From Phycisphaerae bacterium (lineage in GTDB: Bacteria; Planctomycetota; Phycisphaerae; Sedimentisphaerales; Anaerobacaceae), in assembly GCA_030601845.1 (NCBI GenBank), contig JAUWAY010000007.1:1-64000 (forward strand): a DNA stretch of 64,000 nt, written 5' to 3'. Within the stretch, counting starts at the first letter, position 1. Each line of letters begins with the position of its first letter. Below are positions 31,226 through 41,025 of this stretch, piece by piece. Below the pieces are notes generated by a model. That model was not told the DNA's origin. It was given only the letters and a program-made list of their open reading frames with translations, and ran no database searches. Made by a program: the position numbers and the translations under genes.

Positions 31226-33931
31226 TTACCTGACTGCTGCCTGTGCGGCTGCCAATTTTGCAATCGGCACCCTGAACGGCGAGCAGGACACATAGTCCAT
31301 CCCGATTCGATGGCAGAAATCAATACTGTTCGGCTCGCCGCCGTGTTCTCCACAGATGCCGACTTTCAATTTTTTTCTGGTCTTTCTGCCAAGCTTCGTA
31401 CCCATCTCCACCAACTTACCGACGCCTTCCTGGTCGAGTATCTGGAACGGGTCCGCCGCATAAATACCCTTGTTGACGTATTCGCCTAAGAACTTACCCG
31501 CATCGTCCCGCGAGAAGCCCATCGCCATCTGAGTGAGGTCATTTGTTCCGAAGCTAAAGAACTGTGCCTCAGCGGCGATCTCGTCAGCAGTCAAGGCGGC
31601 CCTGGGGACCTCAATCATCGTTCCGACCAGATATTTAATCTTAGCGTTCCTTTCTTTGAAGACCATCTTGATTTCATCAATAATTTCATCTTTGACCACC
31701 TTCAATTCTGAAACCGCCCCAACCAGCGGAATCATAATTTCCGGATCAACATCTACGCCCTTTTTGTGAACATTCAAAGCCGCTTCGATAATTGCCCTTG
31801 CCTGCATTCGGCCAATCGCGGGATATGTTACGGCCAGCCGGCAGCCCCGGTGCCCAAGCATCGGATTAAACTCGTGCAGCTGCTCAACCTTTTTCTTGAC
31901 AACAGCGGCCCTGACCCCAAGGCGCCTGGCCATCTCGGCCTGACTTGCATTATCTTGCGGCAGAAACTCGTGCAATGGCGGGTCCAGCAATCGAATTGTT
32001 ACCGGCAGGCCGGCCATCGCCTTAAATATACCTTCGAAGTCACCTCGCTGCAACGGCAGCAGCTGCTTCAAGGCACCAACAAAGAGCTTCTTGGCAGTAG
32101 CGTGTTCCTTCGTGATTGCCTTTTTCTCCTTGTCCGTCTCAGCGGCTTCGAGCTGCTCCAGCATCAAAGCATAATCATCCGCGGCCAGAATCATCTGCCT
32201 CACGGGCCAAATCCTTTCGCCTTCGAAGAACATATGCTCGGTCCTGCAAAGCCCGATGCCTTCAGCGCCAAAGTCTCTTGCCCGCTTTGCATCTTCGGGC
32301 GTATCGGCATTTGTCCTGACACCCAGCCGGCGAATCTGATCGCAGATACTCATAAATCGGCCGAAGTCGCCGCTCATCGTCGGCTCTACGGTAGGCAGTT
32401 GTCCCGTCATAACCTCACCTGTCGAGCCATCGAGACTAATCCAGTCCCCTTCCTTGATGGTCAATTTGCCGACATTAAGCTTCCTTGCCTTATAATGGAT
32501 ATGCAGCGCACCTACGCCTGCTACGCAGGGTTTACCCATACCGCGTGCAACCACTGCGGCGTGGCTGGTCATACCGCCTCGAGCCGTCAAAATACCCACG
32601 GCTGCGTCCATACCACCGATGTCTTCCGGGCTGGTCTCAATGCGAACAAGGATGACCTTTTTGCCTTTGTTTCGCCAGGCCTCGGTAGTATCAGCGTCGA
32701 AGACAACCTGCCCAACCGCAGCACCGGGCGATGCCGGGAGACCCTTTGCAATTACATTGCGCTGAGCTTTGGGGTCAAAGTGGGGATGCAAGAGGCGGTC
32801 CAACTGCTCGGGAGTAACGCGTTTGACAGCTTCGGTCCGGGAAATAAGTCTTTCGTTGACCATATCGACGGCCATTTTGACCGCAGCTTCAGCAGTGTGC
32901 TTACCCGTTCGCGTCTGCAGAATATAAAGCGTTTTATTCTGAATGGTAAATTCCATATCCTGGATATCTTTGTAGTGCTTCTCCAGCCTGGTCATCAGGC
33001 GGGTGAGCTGGGTGTAGGCCTTCGGCAACACCCTGGAGAGCTTCTTCAGCTCTATAGGCGTTCTGATACCTGCGACCACGTCCTCACCCTGAGCGTTCAT
33101 AAGGAACTCACCATAGAATTCCTTTTTGCCGGTACTCGGATTGCGTGTAAAGCAAACGCCTGTGCCGCAGTCTTCGCCCATATTGCCGAACACCATTACC
33201 TGAACATTCACAGCCGTACCGAGCAAGCCGGTAATATTATTCAACTGGCGATACTTAACCGCCCTTTCAACCATCCAGGAACGAATGACTGCACTGATGG
33301 CGTGTGTTAGCTGGACTCGTCCATCCTGCGGGAACAGCTTACCGACATGTTTCTTGTAAACTTTTTTGTATTTTTCAACAACCTCTTCGAGCTGTTCGGC
33401 ACTCAGCTCGTTATCAAGTTTGACCCTGGCTTTTTTCTTGGCTGCGTCGATTACCTGCTCAAAGTAGCTGTGGTCGCATCCCATCACCACATTGCCGAAC
33501 ATATCGATAAACCGACGATATATATCGTATGCAAATCGTGGGTTTTTTGTTTTTTTAATGATGCCTTCAATCACAGTGTCGTTGAGTCCGAGGTTGAGAA
33601 TCGTATCCATCATTCCGGGCATAGATACGGCGGCGCCGCTTCTGACGCTGACCAGCAGCGGCTTTTTGACATCGCCCAGTCTGGCACCCATTGTCCTCTC
33701 CAGCTTTGCCATATTTTTATCAACCTGCTCTGCAAGTCCTTTCGGCCATTTGCCCTTGTTTTCGTAGTATTCGCTGCATACCTTAGTGCTAATGGTAAAG
33801 CCGGGCGGGACCGGTACGCCAAGGTTTGTCATCTCGGCCAGATTAGCGCCCTTGCCGCCTAAAAGTTTCTTCATCTGCGCGTTGCCTTCAGCTTTTCCGC
33901 TGCCGAAGAAATAAACCCATTTCTGTGCCAT
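31226..33931 (-). CDS. ppdK: Pyruvate, phosphate dikinase
   Basis: Interconverts pyruvate, ATP and Pi with PEP, AMP and PPi in central carbon metabolism. The 901-residue chain has the N-terminal nucleotide-grasp domain (KKLLGGKGANLAEMTNLGVP), the central phosphohistidine domain with the swivelling His in RGGMTSHAAVVARGMGKPC, and the C-terminal PEP/pyruvate TIM barrel with LGHRGCRLAV, FSFGTNDLTQMAMGFSRDDA and the catalytic Cys in GICGEHGGEP. Full length. AGAAGGAGA precedes the ATG. It stands alone between tRNA-His and a glycosidase-like gene. Confidence 0.97.
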   Translation of the reverse strand: MAQKWVYFFGSGKAEGNAQMKKLLGGKGANLAEMTNLGVPVPPGFTISTKVCSEYYENKGKWPKGLAEQVDKNMAKLERTMGARLGDVKKPLLVSVRSGAAVSMPGMMDTILNLGLNDTVIEGIIKKTKNPRFAYDIYRRFIDMFGNVVMGCDHSYFEQVIDAAKKKARVKLDNELSAEQLEEVVEKYKKVYKKHVGKLFPQDGRVQLTHAISAVIRSWMVERAVKYRQLNNITGLLGTAVNVQVMVFGNMGEDCGTGVCFTRNPSTGKKEFYGEFLMNAQGEDVVAGIRTPIELKKLSRVLPKAYTQLTRLMTRLEKHYKDIQDMEFTIQNKTLYILQTRTGKHTAEAAVKMAVDMVNERLISRTEAVKRVTPEQLDRLLHPHFDPKAQRNVIAKGLPASPGAAVGQVVFDADTTEAWRNKGKKVILVRIETSPEDIGGMDAAVGILTARGGMTSHAAVVARGMGKPCVAGVGALHIHYKARKLNVGKLTIKEGDWISLDGSTGEVMTGQLPTVEPTMSGDFGRFMSICDQIRRLGVRTNADTPEDAKRARDFGAEGIGLCRTEHMFFEGERIWPVRQMILAADDYALMLEQLEAAETDKEKKAITKEHATAKKLFVGALKQLLPLQRGDFEGIFKAMAGLPVTIRLLDPPLHEFLPQDNASQAEMARRLGVRAAVVKKKVEQLHEFNPMLGHRGCRLAVTYPAIGRMQARAIIEAALNVHKKGVDVDPEIMIPLVGAVSELKVVKDEIIDEIKMVFKERNAKIKYLVGTMIEVPRAALTADEIAAEAQFFSFGTNDLTQMAMGFSRDDAGKFLGEYVNKGIYAADPFQILDQEGVGKLVEMGTKLGRKTRKKLKVGICGEHGGEPNSIDFCHRIGMDYVSCSPFRVPIAKLAAAQAAVR

Positions 33932-34151
33932 TGTAAAAAATCTCCTTCTAACTAATTTCCTGCATCCGGAAACAGGAAAACGATCGGATGAACCGAAAAA
34001 CTTTATTGTATCAATCCAATAAAAACTTCCACACGGGAAAACAAGGATACATAATATATTATCTCACGCTGCTTATGTCAACGAATAAAAGCTTTTGCCA
34101 AGTTAATTGACAATTTACAGTTGAAAATCGTCAGCAGGTAACAGGTAATGG

Positions 34152-36311
34152 TCAATGTACTGCGGGAATGCTGGTCAGAAAAAGGCCTTCTTTCGGGCCG
34201 AGGGTCAGCTTGCCGGTGACGACCGAGCCGTCGTTGGCAACGGTATCCTGAGTGGGAGTTCCCTGCAGGCGTTGAAAGCATTGGCCGGGAAAGAGCTTAT
34301 CCAAATCAAACACATAGGGAAGCGGTGAGGGATTGGCCAACACCAGGCCATTTTCAAACTCGCGATATATCGCATCGGGGTGAGCGTAGGCCTGAATGCG
34401 GTTAATCCAGATGGGTTCGGGGCCTTCGACAACAAATTCCAGGTCGACCTTGTCTGTCTCGATGTTCGAGAAGTAAAAGCCCGAGTCGAAATTGCTTTCA
34501 TTGACCAAGGTCATAAATCGGTCGTCGTTTTCGACCTGCTTTCCTGCCGGTGCGGCTCCGACCCGCATCAAGCGAGCGACCTCCGGCGGGTAACCCTGCA
34601 TTGGCTCAGCTCGCGCTGTTACCAAAACGAATAAATCAGGCCCATTCGTCGGTACATCGGTTAATCGGAAACTTATCTTTGAGACTTTTGTTTCGGTAGT
34701 AACTAACATCCCAGACTTCGCACGTTGAAATTGCATACTGTCGCCCCGCAAAAGCTTCCCCAGATTTTGGTCAATGGGGTATCCTTTTCCTTCCAATAAA
34801 TCCGGCTGGTGCGTGGCCATGCGCACAGCAGGTCCGAGCGGTTTTCCCAGCCAGCCGAGGCGGTTGGCTTTGCCCATGCGGAATTCGTCCCAGACGCCGA
34901 ACAGGCCATCGGGGTCATTGCGGGGTGGGTAACTGTAGCATATTGCTGCGTTGGTGAAGACGCCGACCGCGAAGACAAGGCGATGGATGTTGAACGGGAC
35001 GTCCGCTTGTTTTACCACCCCCGGCTTATCGGTGGGGACGTTGAATTTGTGGTTAATGTAATTGAAGACGGGAGTCCGAGCGTTTTTATCCCAAAAGAAT
35101 TGGCGGTTGAGACCACCGGACCAGTCGTGGATTTCGTGGTCGCGCAAATGCGGCCAACCCTCGCTTTCGATACCGTTGAGGATGCCGAACGCACGCTGGT
35201 TCCTTTCGCTCATCCCGTCGGCCTGGATAATTCGATTTTCTCCGAGCTGGTTTCTTAACTCTCGGCAGAATTCGACCACACCAACACCGTAAGAATTTAT
35301 GCCATCAAAGAAGCCGGCATCGAGCCTGCCATCTGCATCGCAGTCTGCTCCGCGTCCTCTACGAGGCCCACCGCATTGGAATTTCAAGACGTCGAACTCC
35401 AGACCATCGAAGGCCGCCAACGCTCCCTGCGCTCCGAACAGTTCGGCCAAATGCTCGACGAGAACATCGCTGCACGTTTGGCCTTGTGTGTCGCGCGGGC
35501 AGTGGGTCGAATAGTTGTAGTACCACATCAGATTATTTTTCTGACCCCAGGGGCCTTCGGTCATATGAGCCGCTGCGTAGCTGCGTCCCGCAGGGAAGGC
35601 CCGTGGCTTGGTGCCGTAGCAGCCTCGCCGAACGCGGATGGTCTTGTTCTCGTGGTCGACCGAGATGAGCTGGACCTGCTCGCTCTGGTGCCAGTTGGGC
35701 TTACCGTCGGGGTCGAGGATGCATAGGCCAATGTCCTCGTTACGGTCGCGAAATCGGCCCATATTTGCTTTGAAAAGATTGGTGTTCTGAACGCGGATAT
35801 CTGTCTGGCCCTTTTCGGCGGGCACGTCGGAGACAATCTCGCTGCCGTTGAAATAAATCCAGTGTCCCGCGAAGAACCTGTTCGACTCGTATCGTGGGTC
35901 GCGGGCGTTGCCGTTGAAGTGAAGCAGGACGACTTGAGCGGGGTGGCGCTTCTTGAATCGCGTGAAGAAGTCAATATTGCGGATTGACCGGCCCAATACC
36001 TCCTCTTCCAGCACTTTGCCTTCGATGCCCATCAGTCGCTCAAAGGTCTTCTCCCACTGCTCATAGGACACACTTTTTTGGGCCGCCACCCCCTCAGCCT
36101 GCCGGAAGAAAAACACGCGGGGATATTGGTCACTCAATATCCTCAGCTTGGTGAGGTCTGCGCCTTCGCTTCTGTCTGAGGCCTTCACTGTGGCGACAAT
36201 ATCACCGGCTGCAACGATATTGGCCGCTGCCACAATGGAAGCTGCCGCTATGAGCCAACAGGCACGAGTAAGATACAGTTTTGCAGGACTTGGTTTATTG
36301 CCTTTTGCCAT
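34152..36311 (-). CDS. Exported putative glycoside hydrolase (GHL15-like)
   Basis: Protein of about 719 residues. The hydrophobic N terminus is a signal peptide (YLTRACWLIAAASIVAAANI). A (beta/alpha)8-like region follows with the acidic strand AAFDGLEFDVLKF, GINSYGVGVVEFCRELRNQL and ESEGWPHLRDHEIHDWSGGL. This resembles the putative GHL15/GH-like family of planctomycetes. The C-terminal 150 residues are a beta sandwich. The ATG at 36311 is preferred, with GGGAGA upstream; a TTG at 36317 is possible. Catalytic residues are not assigned. It points away from the sulfatase genes by strand order but is adjacent and co-oriented. Confidence 0.65.
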   Translation of the reverse strand: MAKGNKPSPAKLYLTRACWLIAAASIVAAANIVAAGDIVATVKASDRSEGADLTKLRILSDQYPRVFFFRQAEGVAAQKSVSYEQWEKTFERLMGIEGKVLEEEVLGRSIRNIDFFTRFKKRHPAQVVLLHFNGNARDPRYESNRFFAGHWIYFNGSEIVSDVPAEKGQTDIRVQNTNLFKANMGRFRDRNEDIGLCILDPDGKPNWHQSEQVQLISVDHENKTIRVRRGCYGTKPRAFPAGRSYAAAHMTEGPWGQKNNLMWYYNYSTHCPRDTQGQTCSDVLVEHLAELFGAQGALAAFDGLEFDVLKFQCGGPRRGRGADCDADGRLDAGFFDGINSYGVGVVEFCRELRNQLGENRIIQADGMSERNQRAFGILNGIESEGWPHLRDHEIHDWSGGLNRQFFWDKNARTPVFNYINHKFNVPTDKPGVVKQADVPFNIHRLVFAVGVFTNAAICYSYPPRNDPDGLFGVWDEFRMGKANRLGWLGKPLGPAVRMATHQPDLLEGKGYPIDQNLGKLLRGDSMQFQRAKSGMLVTTETKVSKISFRLTDVPTNGPDLFVLVTARAEPMQGYPPEVARLMRVGAAPAGKQVENDDRFMTLVNESNFDSGFYFSNIETDKVDLEFVVEGPEPIWINRIQAYAHPDAIYREFENGLVLANPSPLPYVFDLDKLFPGQCFQRLQGTPTQDTVANDGSVVTGKLTLGPKEGLFLTSIPAVH

Positions 36312-36326
36312 TTTCAAGGTCTCCCT

Positions 36327-36522
36327 TAATTTGCCACAGATTTCACAGATTACACTGATTTATAATTATAGTACCTACATCCAGAAACCAGACGAACTAC
36401 AGAAAAGTCCATCTCTCTAACCGCTAATTTGCCACAGATTTCACAGATTACACTGATTTATAATTATAGTACCTACATCCAGAAACCAGACGAACTACAG
36501 GAAAGTCCAGCTCTCTAACCGC
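36327..36522. repeat. 98-base tandem duplication between the GHL15-like gene and a sulfatase
   Basis: Two nearly identical 98-base units (36327-36424, 36425-36522), each starting with AATTTGCCACAGATTTCACA and ending in CTCTCTAACCGC. The first part is the widespread CACAGATTTCACAGATTACA word. Confidence 0.9.
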
Positions 36523-36525
36523 ACA

Positions 36526-38376
36526 TCAATCAAGTCGTTTCACATATACATAATACGCACCGCGGGGTTGGCCTTTTTTGTCATCTGTAAACCATGTTTG
36601 CAGGCGTGTTTTACCGGCCTTGAGACGAACCTGGAACGTTACGGCGGCCGCTCCCCTGGGAACCGGTTTGGTCATATCAATATCTGCAATCTTCAGGCGG
36701 GCCTTTGTGGCGGCTATGGCCTTGCCGGGAGAAGGGGGCTGTGCGCCGGGTACGACTTTGCCGGCGGGGATGGCCGCCGTGATGGCCTTATCTACTTCCT
36801 GTGGCCAGCGCCGCAGGGCAAACTCATATATGCCATCACGGGCCACCTGCACCGCCCAGAAGCCGCTGGCCTGGACACCCCGGCGGACGGCGCCCTGGTT
36901 CGACTGTGCCTGGCGAACACCGTCCACACTGTGCCAGTCGTGACAGGTCAGCCGGGCCGGATTTTCCTTATCAGAGCCGATAATGATTTCGCAGTACTCG
37001 CCAAAACGTTCGGAAACGTCTTGCCACCAGTTGTCATAGGCCTTGCGCAATTTCCTCACTACCTCGGGGTGTTTATCAGCAACGTTGCTTTTCTGGCTCG
37101 GGTCGGCCTTTATATCGTAAAGCTCTGTACCGTTTATCAGCCGCCAGCGGTCGGTCATAAGCGCACTTTTGCGCCACTTCTCCGGGTATTCAATCCGTTG
37201 AGAGTCGGTAACGAGCGTACGGTCTGGCCAGTTCTTAGCCCGTCCCATCAAAAGCCGAACAATGCTGTCACCATCGAACTTGACCCTGCGTGGTTTCTTC
37301 AGCCCGCACAGTTCAATCAGTGTCGGCAGTATATCGACGTGTGCCGTCAGCCGGTCAATGTCACTGCCGCCACCGAGCCCACCGGTGGGCCAGCGGATAA
37401 AGCAGGGAACACGATGGCCGCCGTCGTATTCTGAGCCCTTCTTGCCGCGCATACCGGCACCAAAGCCCCTGGTTGGGAACCCTTGCTGGTCTATGCCCAG
37501 TCCTCCGGCGCTTCCGTTGTCGGTCATAAAGATGAGGATTGTATTTTCCTCAAGGCCCAGCTCTTTCAGCCGACGCATCAGGCGGGCCATGTTCTCGTCG
37601 ATATTTGTTATCATACCGTAAAATGCGGCCCGATTGTCATCCACACCCTTGTCTCTGTAGGGCTTGCTGTATTTGTCGGCAACGTTTAGCGGGCTGTGCG
37701 GAGCATTGGTCGTAACGTAACAGAAGAATGGGCGATGCTTATTGGCCTCAATGAATTTCATCGCTCCATCAAACCATACATCGGTGCAGTAGCCGGTAAA
37801 CTTGCGGCGTTTGCCGTTGTGGAGGTAGGTGTCATCGAAGTAATTGTTTCCCCAGTAGTCCGGTGTCTGGCCGACTCCGCCGCCGCCGTGGATAAGCGTT
37901 TCGTCGAAGCCCCTGTCCTGCGGCCGAAACGGGTAGTTGTCGCCGAGGTGCCACTTGCCGAATATGCCGGTGCGGTAGCCGGCCGCTGAGAAGACGTCGG
38001 CCACTGTTACTTCGTCCCTGCGCAGCAGTGAGCGGCCCATAACGGTATGCCAGACGCCTGTCCGGTTGCAATAGCGCCCCGTCATCAGGGCGGCACGGGT
38101 GGGTGAACACGTAGGGCCAACGTGAAAGTTAGTCAAATGCACGCTCTGTGTGTAGAGCTTGTCGAGGTTAGGCGTTTTAATTACCGGGTTGCCGTGGCAG
38201 GCCAAGTCGCCGTAGCCCTGGTCATCGGTTATGACCAGTACGACGTTCGGCCGGTTTTCCTTAGCCCCTGTTATCTGTCCTGTACCGGCACAGCCCGGCA
38301 ATAGTGAAGACACGGCCCCCGATGCCGTCGCAAAGCCCATCGTCTTGAAAAACTCTCTCCTTGTTTGCTCCTTCAT
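36526..38376 (-). CDS. Tat-exported Cys-type sulfatase
   Basis: Hydrolyses sulfate esters. Residues 1-35 form a Tat signal with lipobox (TRREFFKTMGFATASGAV, LLPGCAG), suggesting a lipoprotein. Metal ligands are in VVLVITDDQGYGDLACHG. The formylglycine motif is CSPTRAALMTGRY (C-x-P-x-R), so the Cys must be converted by a maturase not found here. GKWHLGD, a metal-site MTDNGSAGGL and the catalytic THVDILPTLIELCG segment follow. The C-terminal 130 residues are an extra beta domain (GFWAVQVARDGIYEFALRRW). The ATG at 38376 has GGAGAG upstream; an ATG at 38400 adds eight residues. Confidence 0.95.
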   Translation of the reverse strand: MKEQTRREFFKTMGFATASGAVSSLLPGCAGTGQITGAKENRPNVVLVITDDQGYGDLACHGNPVIKTPNLDKLYTQSVHLTNFHVGPTCSPTRAALMTGRYCNRTGVWHTVMGRSLLRRDEVTVADVFSAAGYRTGIFGKWHLGDNYPFRPQDRGFDETLIHGGGGVGQTPDYWGNNYFDDTYLHNGKRRKFTGYCTDVWFDGAMKFIEANKHRPFFCYVTTNAPHSPLNVADKYSKPYRDKGVDDNRAAFYGMITNIDENMARLMRRLKELGLEENTILIFMTDNGSAGGLGIDQQGFPTRGFGAGMRGKKGSEYDGGHRVPCFIRWPTGGLGGGSDIDRLTAHVDILPTLIELCGLKKPRRVKFDGDSIVRLLMGRAKNWPDRTLVTDSQRIEYPEKWRKSALMTDRWRLINGTELYDIKADPSQKSNVADKHPEVVRKLRKAYDNWWQDVSERFGEYCEIIIGSDKENPARLTCHDWHSVDGVRQAQSNQGAVRRGVQASGFWAVQVARDGIYEFALRRWPQEVDKAITAAIPAGKVVPGAQPPSPGKAIAATKARLKIADIDMTKPVPRGAAAVTFQVRLKAGKTRLQTWFTDDKKGQPRGAYYVYVKRLD

Positions 38377-38476
38377 TATCAGTACTCTCCTTATCTTCAT
38401 CGAGAAGGCACCTTGAGATTGAGAGTGCCTCTTGCTGAGCTCTCATTACGGCTCACTTTTCGTCCGCTTTTTGGAA

Positions 38477-39898
38477 TCAGCCCTTGCGCCACCATGCGTC
38501 GGCGTGGGGCAAATTCGGTGCGACATCCAGTCGACTTTCCCAATCTATCAGCAGTTTTTTGTGTTCTGCCAATGCGGAAGCGTGCTTTGAGCTGGCTGCA
38601 AGATTTTTGGTTTCGCCTGGGTCGGCCTGCATATCGAAAAGCTGCTCAACCGTTTCGTTGACGTATGTGATATACTTGTAATGTTCTGTGCGGACCACCC
38701 TTGCCCTATTTCCGTTTAGCTCGGTAAAAACGCACGGATGCCAGGGCACGGAGTTTCCTTCGAGCAGCGGTCTCAAACTTTTTCCGCGCATTTTCTTCGG
38801 CGGTTTGATGCCGGTATATTCGCACAAGGTCGGCATTATATCCAGGCCGGAAACCAGATGCGTGGTGTCTGTCTTATTTTCGGGAATATGTCCGGGCCAG
38901 GATACGAACAACGGCACTTTCATAGCTTCGTCGTAGGGACTACTCTTGCGCACCATCTGGTGGTGGCCCAGACCCTCGCCGTGGTCGGAGGTAAGCAGAA
39001 TTAGTGTATCCCTGTCATTGCCGGTATCCTGCAGCGCCTGTAAGAGACGTCCTATCTCGCCATCGACCATTTCGATGTGGCGATAATAACTCCATAAATA
39101 GAATTGCCATTGCTGCTTGCTCCAGTTTCCTTTAACGGGGTCTCTGCCCAGGCGGGTTTGCTTTATGTAATCCGGTTCGCGCGGGTCGAATTCGAAATTG
39201 TCCGGCAAAGGCGGAAGTTTATCCGCCAATTCCGGATACCGGAGCCGGTCGGGATTATGCGTATTCAAACGCAGCCATTCACAGATGTCGTGTGGCTGGA
39301 GGAAAGAGGCAACCATAAAAAATGGCCTGGACGAAGAACGATTTCGCAAAAACCCCTCGCATGCGCGTGAAGCGCAGGTGTCACCGAGATTGCCCTGACC
39401 GCTGATTCCTGTATGCAGGACATTGAAGCCCGGTATAAAATGGGTGTAGGACTTGGGCACGTGCCACTTTCCGGCATATACAGTTTCGTAGTCGGTCTCC
39501 TGCGAAAACCACTGTCCGAGATTCGGAATATCCGAACGGACAGACCTGCCATTGACGTAAACTCCGGTCTCACTGGTTGTGCGCCCGGTGAATATGGAGC
39601 TTCTTGCAGGGCTGCATACGGGGTTGGTGCTGTGTGATTGGTCGAAACTGAAGCCGCGATTTTTGAGCTGGTCCAGGGCAGGGGTGCGTACGTAACGGCA
39701 GCCACCCGCCGCAACCGTATCTATATGCTGCTGGTCCGTAATAATCAGCAGAATATTAGGCGTGGAGTTTTTCGGCGAGGCGAAGGCGTTGATGCCGAGA
39801 CTGCCGCCGGCAAGCAGAAGTGCGCCGCCGCTGCCTATTTTGATAAACTCTCGGCGGTTAATGCCGTCTGCCCGGTTTGTTTTGTTTTTGTTACTCAT
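38477..39898 (-). CDS. Tat-exported Cys-type sulfatase
   Basis: Sulfatase of 473 residues. The Tat signal is NRREFIKIGSGGALLLAGGS. Metal motif is ILLIITDQQHIDTV, the formylglycine site is CSPARSSIFTGR (C-x-P-x-R), and GKWHVPKSY and LLTSDHGEGLGHHQMV follow. It has no C-terminal extension, unlike its neighbour. Its ATG overlaps the stop of the upstream hypothetical gene (39895-40737), so the two are translationally coupled. The substrate is unknown; it is closest in style to choline-sulfatase/arylsulfatase subfamilies with DQQ. Confidence 0.95.
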   Translation of the reverse strand: MSNKNKTNRADGINRREFIKIGSGGALLLAGGSLGINAFASPKNSTPNILLIITDQQHIDTVAAGGCRYVRTPALDQLKNRGFSFDQSHSTNPVCSPARSSIFTGRTTSETGVYVNGRSVRSDIPNLGQWFSQETDYETVYAGKWHVPKSYTHFIPGFNVLHTGISGQGNLGDTCASRACEGFLRNRSSSRPFFMVASFLQPHDICEWLRLNTHNPDRLRYPELADKLPPLPDNFEFDPREPDYIKQTRLGRDPVKGNWSKQQWQFYLWSYYRHIEMVDGEIGRLLQALQDTGNDRDTLILLTSDHGEGLGHHQMVRKSSPYDEAMKVPLFVSWPGHIPENKTDTTHLVSGLDIMPTLCEYTGIKPPKKMRGKSLRPLLEGNSVPWHPCVFTELNGNRARVVRTEHYKYITYVNETVEQLFDMQADPGETKNLAASSKHASALAEHKKLLIDWESRLDVAPNLPHADAWWRKG

Positions 39899-40737
39899 TT
39901 GCTTTTACCTCCTTTGTTCGTTTCCTGCCTCTGCTGAAAGAGGCGTCGTTGTGTTTCCGCTATTAGTTTTGTCCTGGCTGGCGCTTTGTCATCGAGGATA
40001 TAGGCCCGGCTGAGGGTAATGGCCATCAGGAGCCGGTGGTGTTCATCCAGCCAGTAGTCGTATGGAAGCAGACCGTGCCCTAATTGGCTGAACCAATGCA
40101 AGGACAGGTCTTTGCCATTGATGTTTATCGGGTAAAGGCCGCGATAGGATAGATGATGCCCCTGGCGCAAAAGACTCAGGCCTTCCAGTACGTCGAAAGT
40201 AAGCGAAGAATCTTGCTCGAACGCCAGACGCTGGACTGCATCGAAGAGACACCAGTCAGAAGTGAGCTGGGTGGACCCCTTGCGTTTGAAAGTGCGGCGG
40301 TCAGTCTCGACCTCAATAGCGTCTGCTTTGATTTGAACTTTTTCCTCGGTGCCAAGCTCGCGGCGCCGCTTTCCATCCGGCCCGATGAAACTGCTCGTTA
40401 GCCCCCATCGGACAGGCGATGCCAACCGGTTATTCAGGCACCTGATTCCAGCATGAACCGAATGCAACGCCCCCTCATAATTTACAATCTGCTGGTCCAC
40501 CTTTAATGTGAAGGATTTACCCGATTTGCCGGAGGTGCGTTCAATTCGCAGATGTCCCACCTCCTCGTTACCACTCTCACGATACCCGTGACAGATCCAG
40601 ACCCGGTACGTGTTCACCCAATTGCCGTCCGGGTCGAAGTCATCAGACCGCAGCGGCAATTCACCAATGGCGCCCAGCTCTTCAAGCATAGTTGGTGTCA
40701 ACGGGGAGCCAACTATTGTTCTTTTCGTTTTTGCCAT
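39895..40737 (-). CDS. Hypothetical protein coupled to a sulfatase
   Basis: Protein of about 280 residues I do not recognise. It begins MAKTKRTIVGSPLTPTMLEE with GGAG upstream of the ATG at 40737; earlier ATGs at 40752 and 40806 are less likely. No signal peptide, so probably cytoplasmic. Conserved-looking blocks are NYEGALHSVHAGIRCLNNRL, LTSDWCLFDAVQRLAFEQD and HLSYRGLYPININGKDLSLH with FSQLGHGLLPYDYWLDEHHR. Its stop overlaps the sulfatase start (ATGA), indicating a shared mRNA and related task. Confidence 0.75.
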   Translation of the reverse strand: MAKTKRTIVGSPLTPTMLEELGAIGELPLRSDDFDPDGNWVNTYRVWICHGYRESGNEEVGHLRIERTSGKSGKSFTLKVDQQIVNYEGALHSVHAGIRCLNNRLASPVRWGLTSSFIGPDGKRRRELGTEEKVQIKADAIEVETDRRTFKRKGSTQLTSDWCLFDAVQRLAFEQDSSLTFDVLEGLSLLRQGHHLSYRGLYPININGKDLSLHWFSQLGHGLLPYDYWLDEHHRLLMAITLSRAYILDDKAPARTKLIAETQRRLFQQRQETNKGGKSK

Positions 40738-41025
40738 AATATTCTCCTTCATATTTACAAATATTGTCGAAGTTTTCCAACTGCTAATGTTAATCTTTTC
40801 CCGCAAGACTGTCCCTGCAGGAGCCCCATCACTTCGTGTCTACTATAATTCGGGTTATGTCCTCATGGCGTTTTTACCTCATAGAATCAAGGCCTGCCTG
40901 CAGCCAAACCGGCCGGCCGAGACACAAACCGGTAGAACCAGCAGGTAGACCAAAACGCATGGATACAGCTTATGTATCGGTTTGATTCTCATTGCGGTAT
41001 AGCTCCTTGTGTTTTCTGAAACGCC

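Noticed and set aside
31766-33310. Long plus-strand open frame of 514 codons
   Set aside because: It lies antisense inside ppdK, whose codon structure and motifs are complete; the frame has no recognisable domain or start signals.
36568-37434. Plus-strand frame of 288 codons
   Set aside because: Antisense shadow of the sulfatase at 36526-38376, created by its GC-rich codons.
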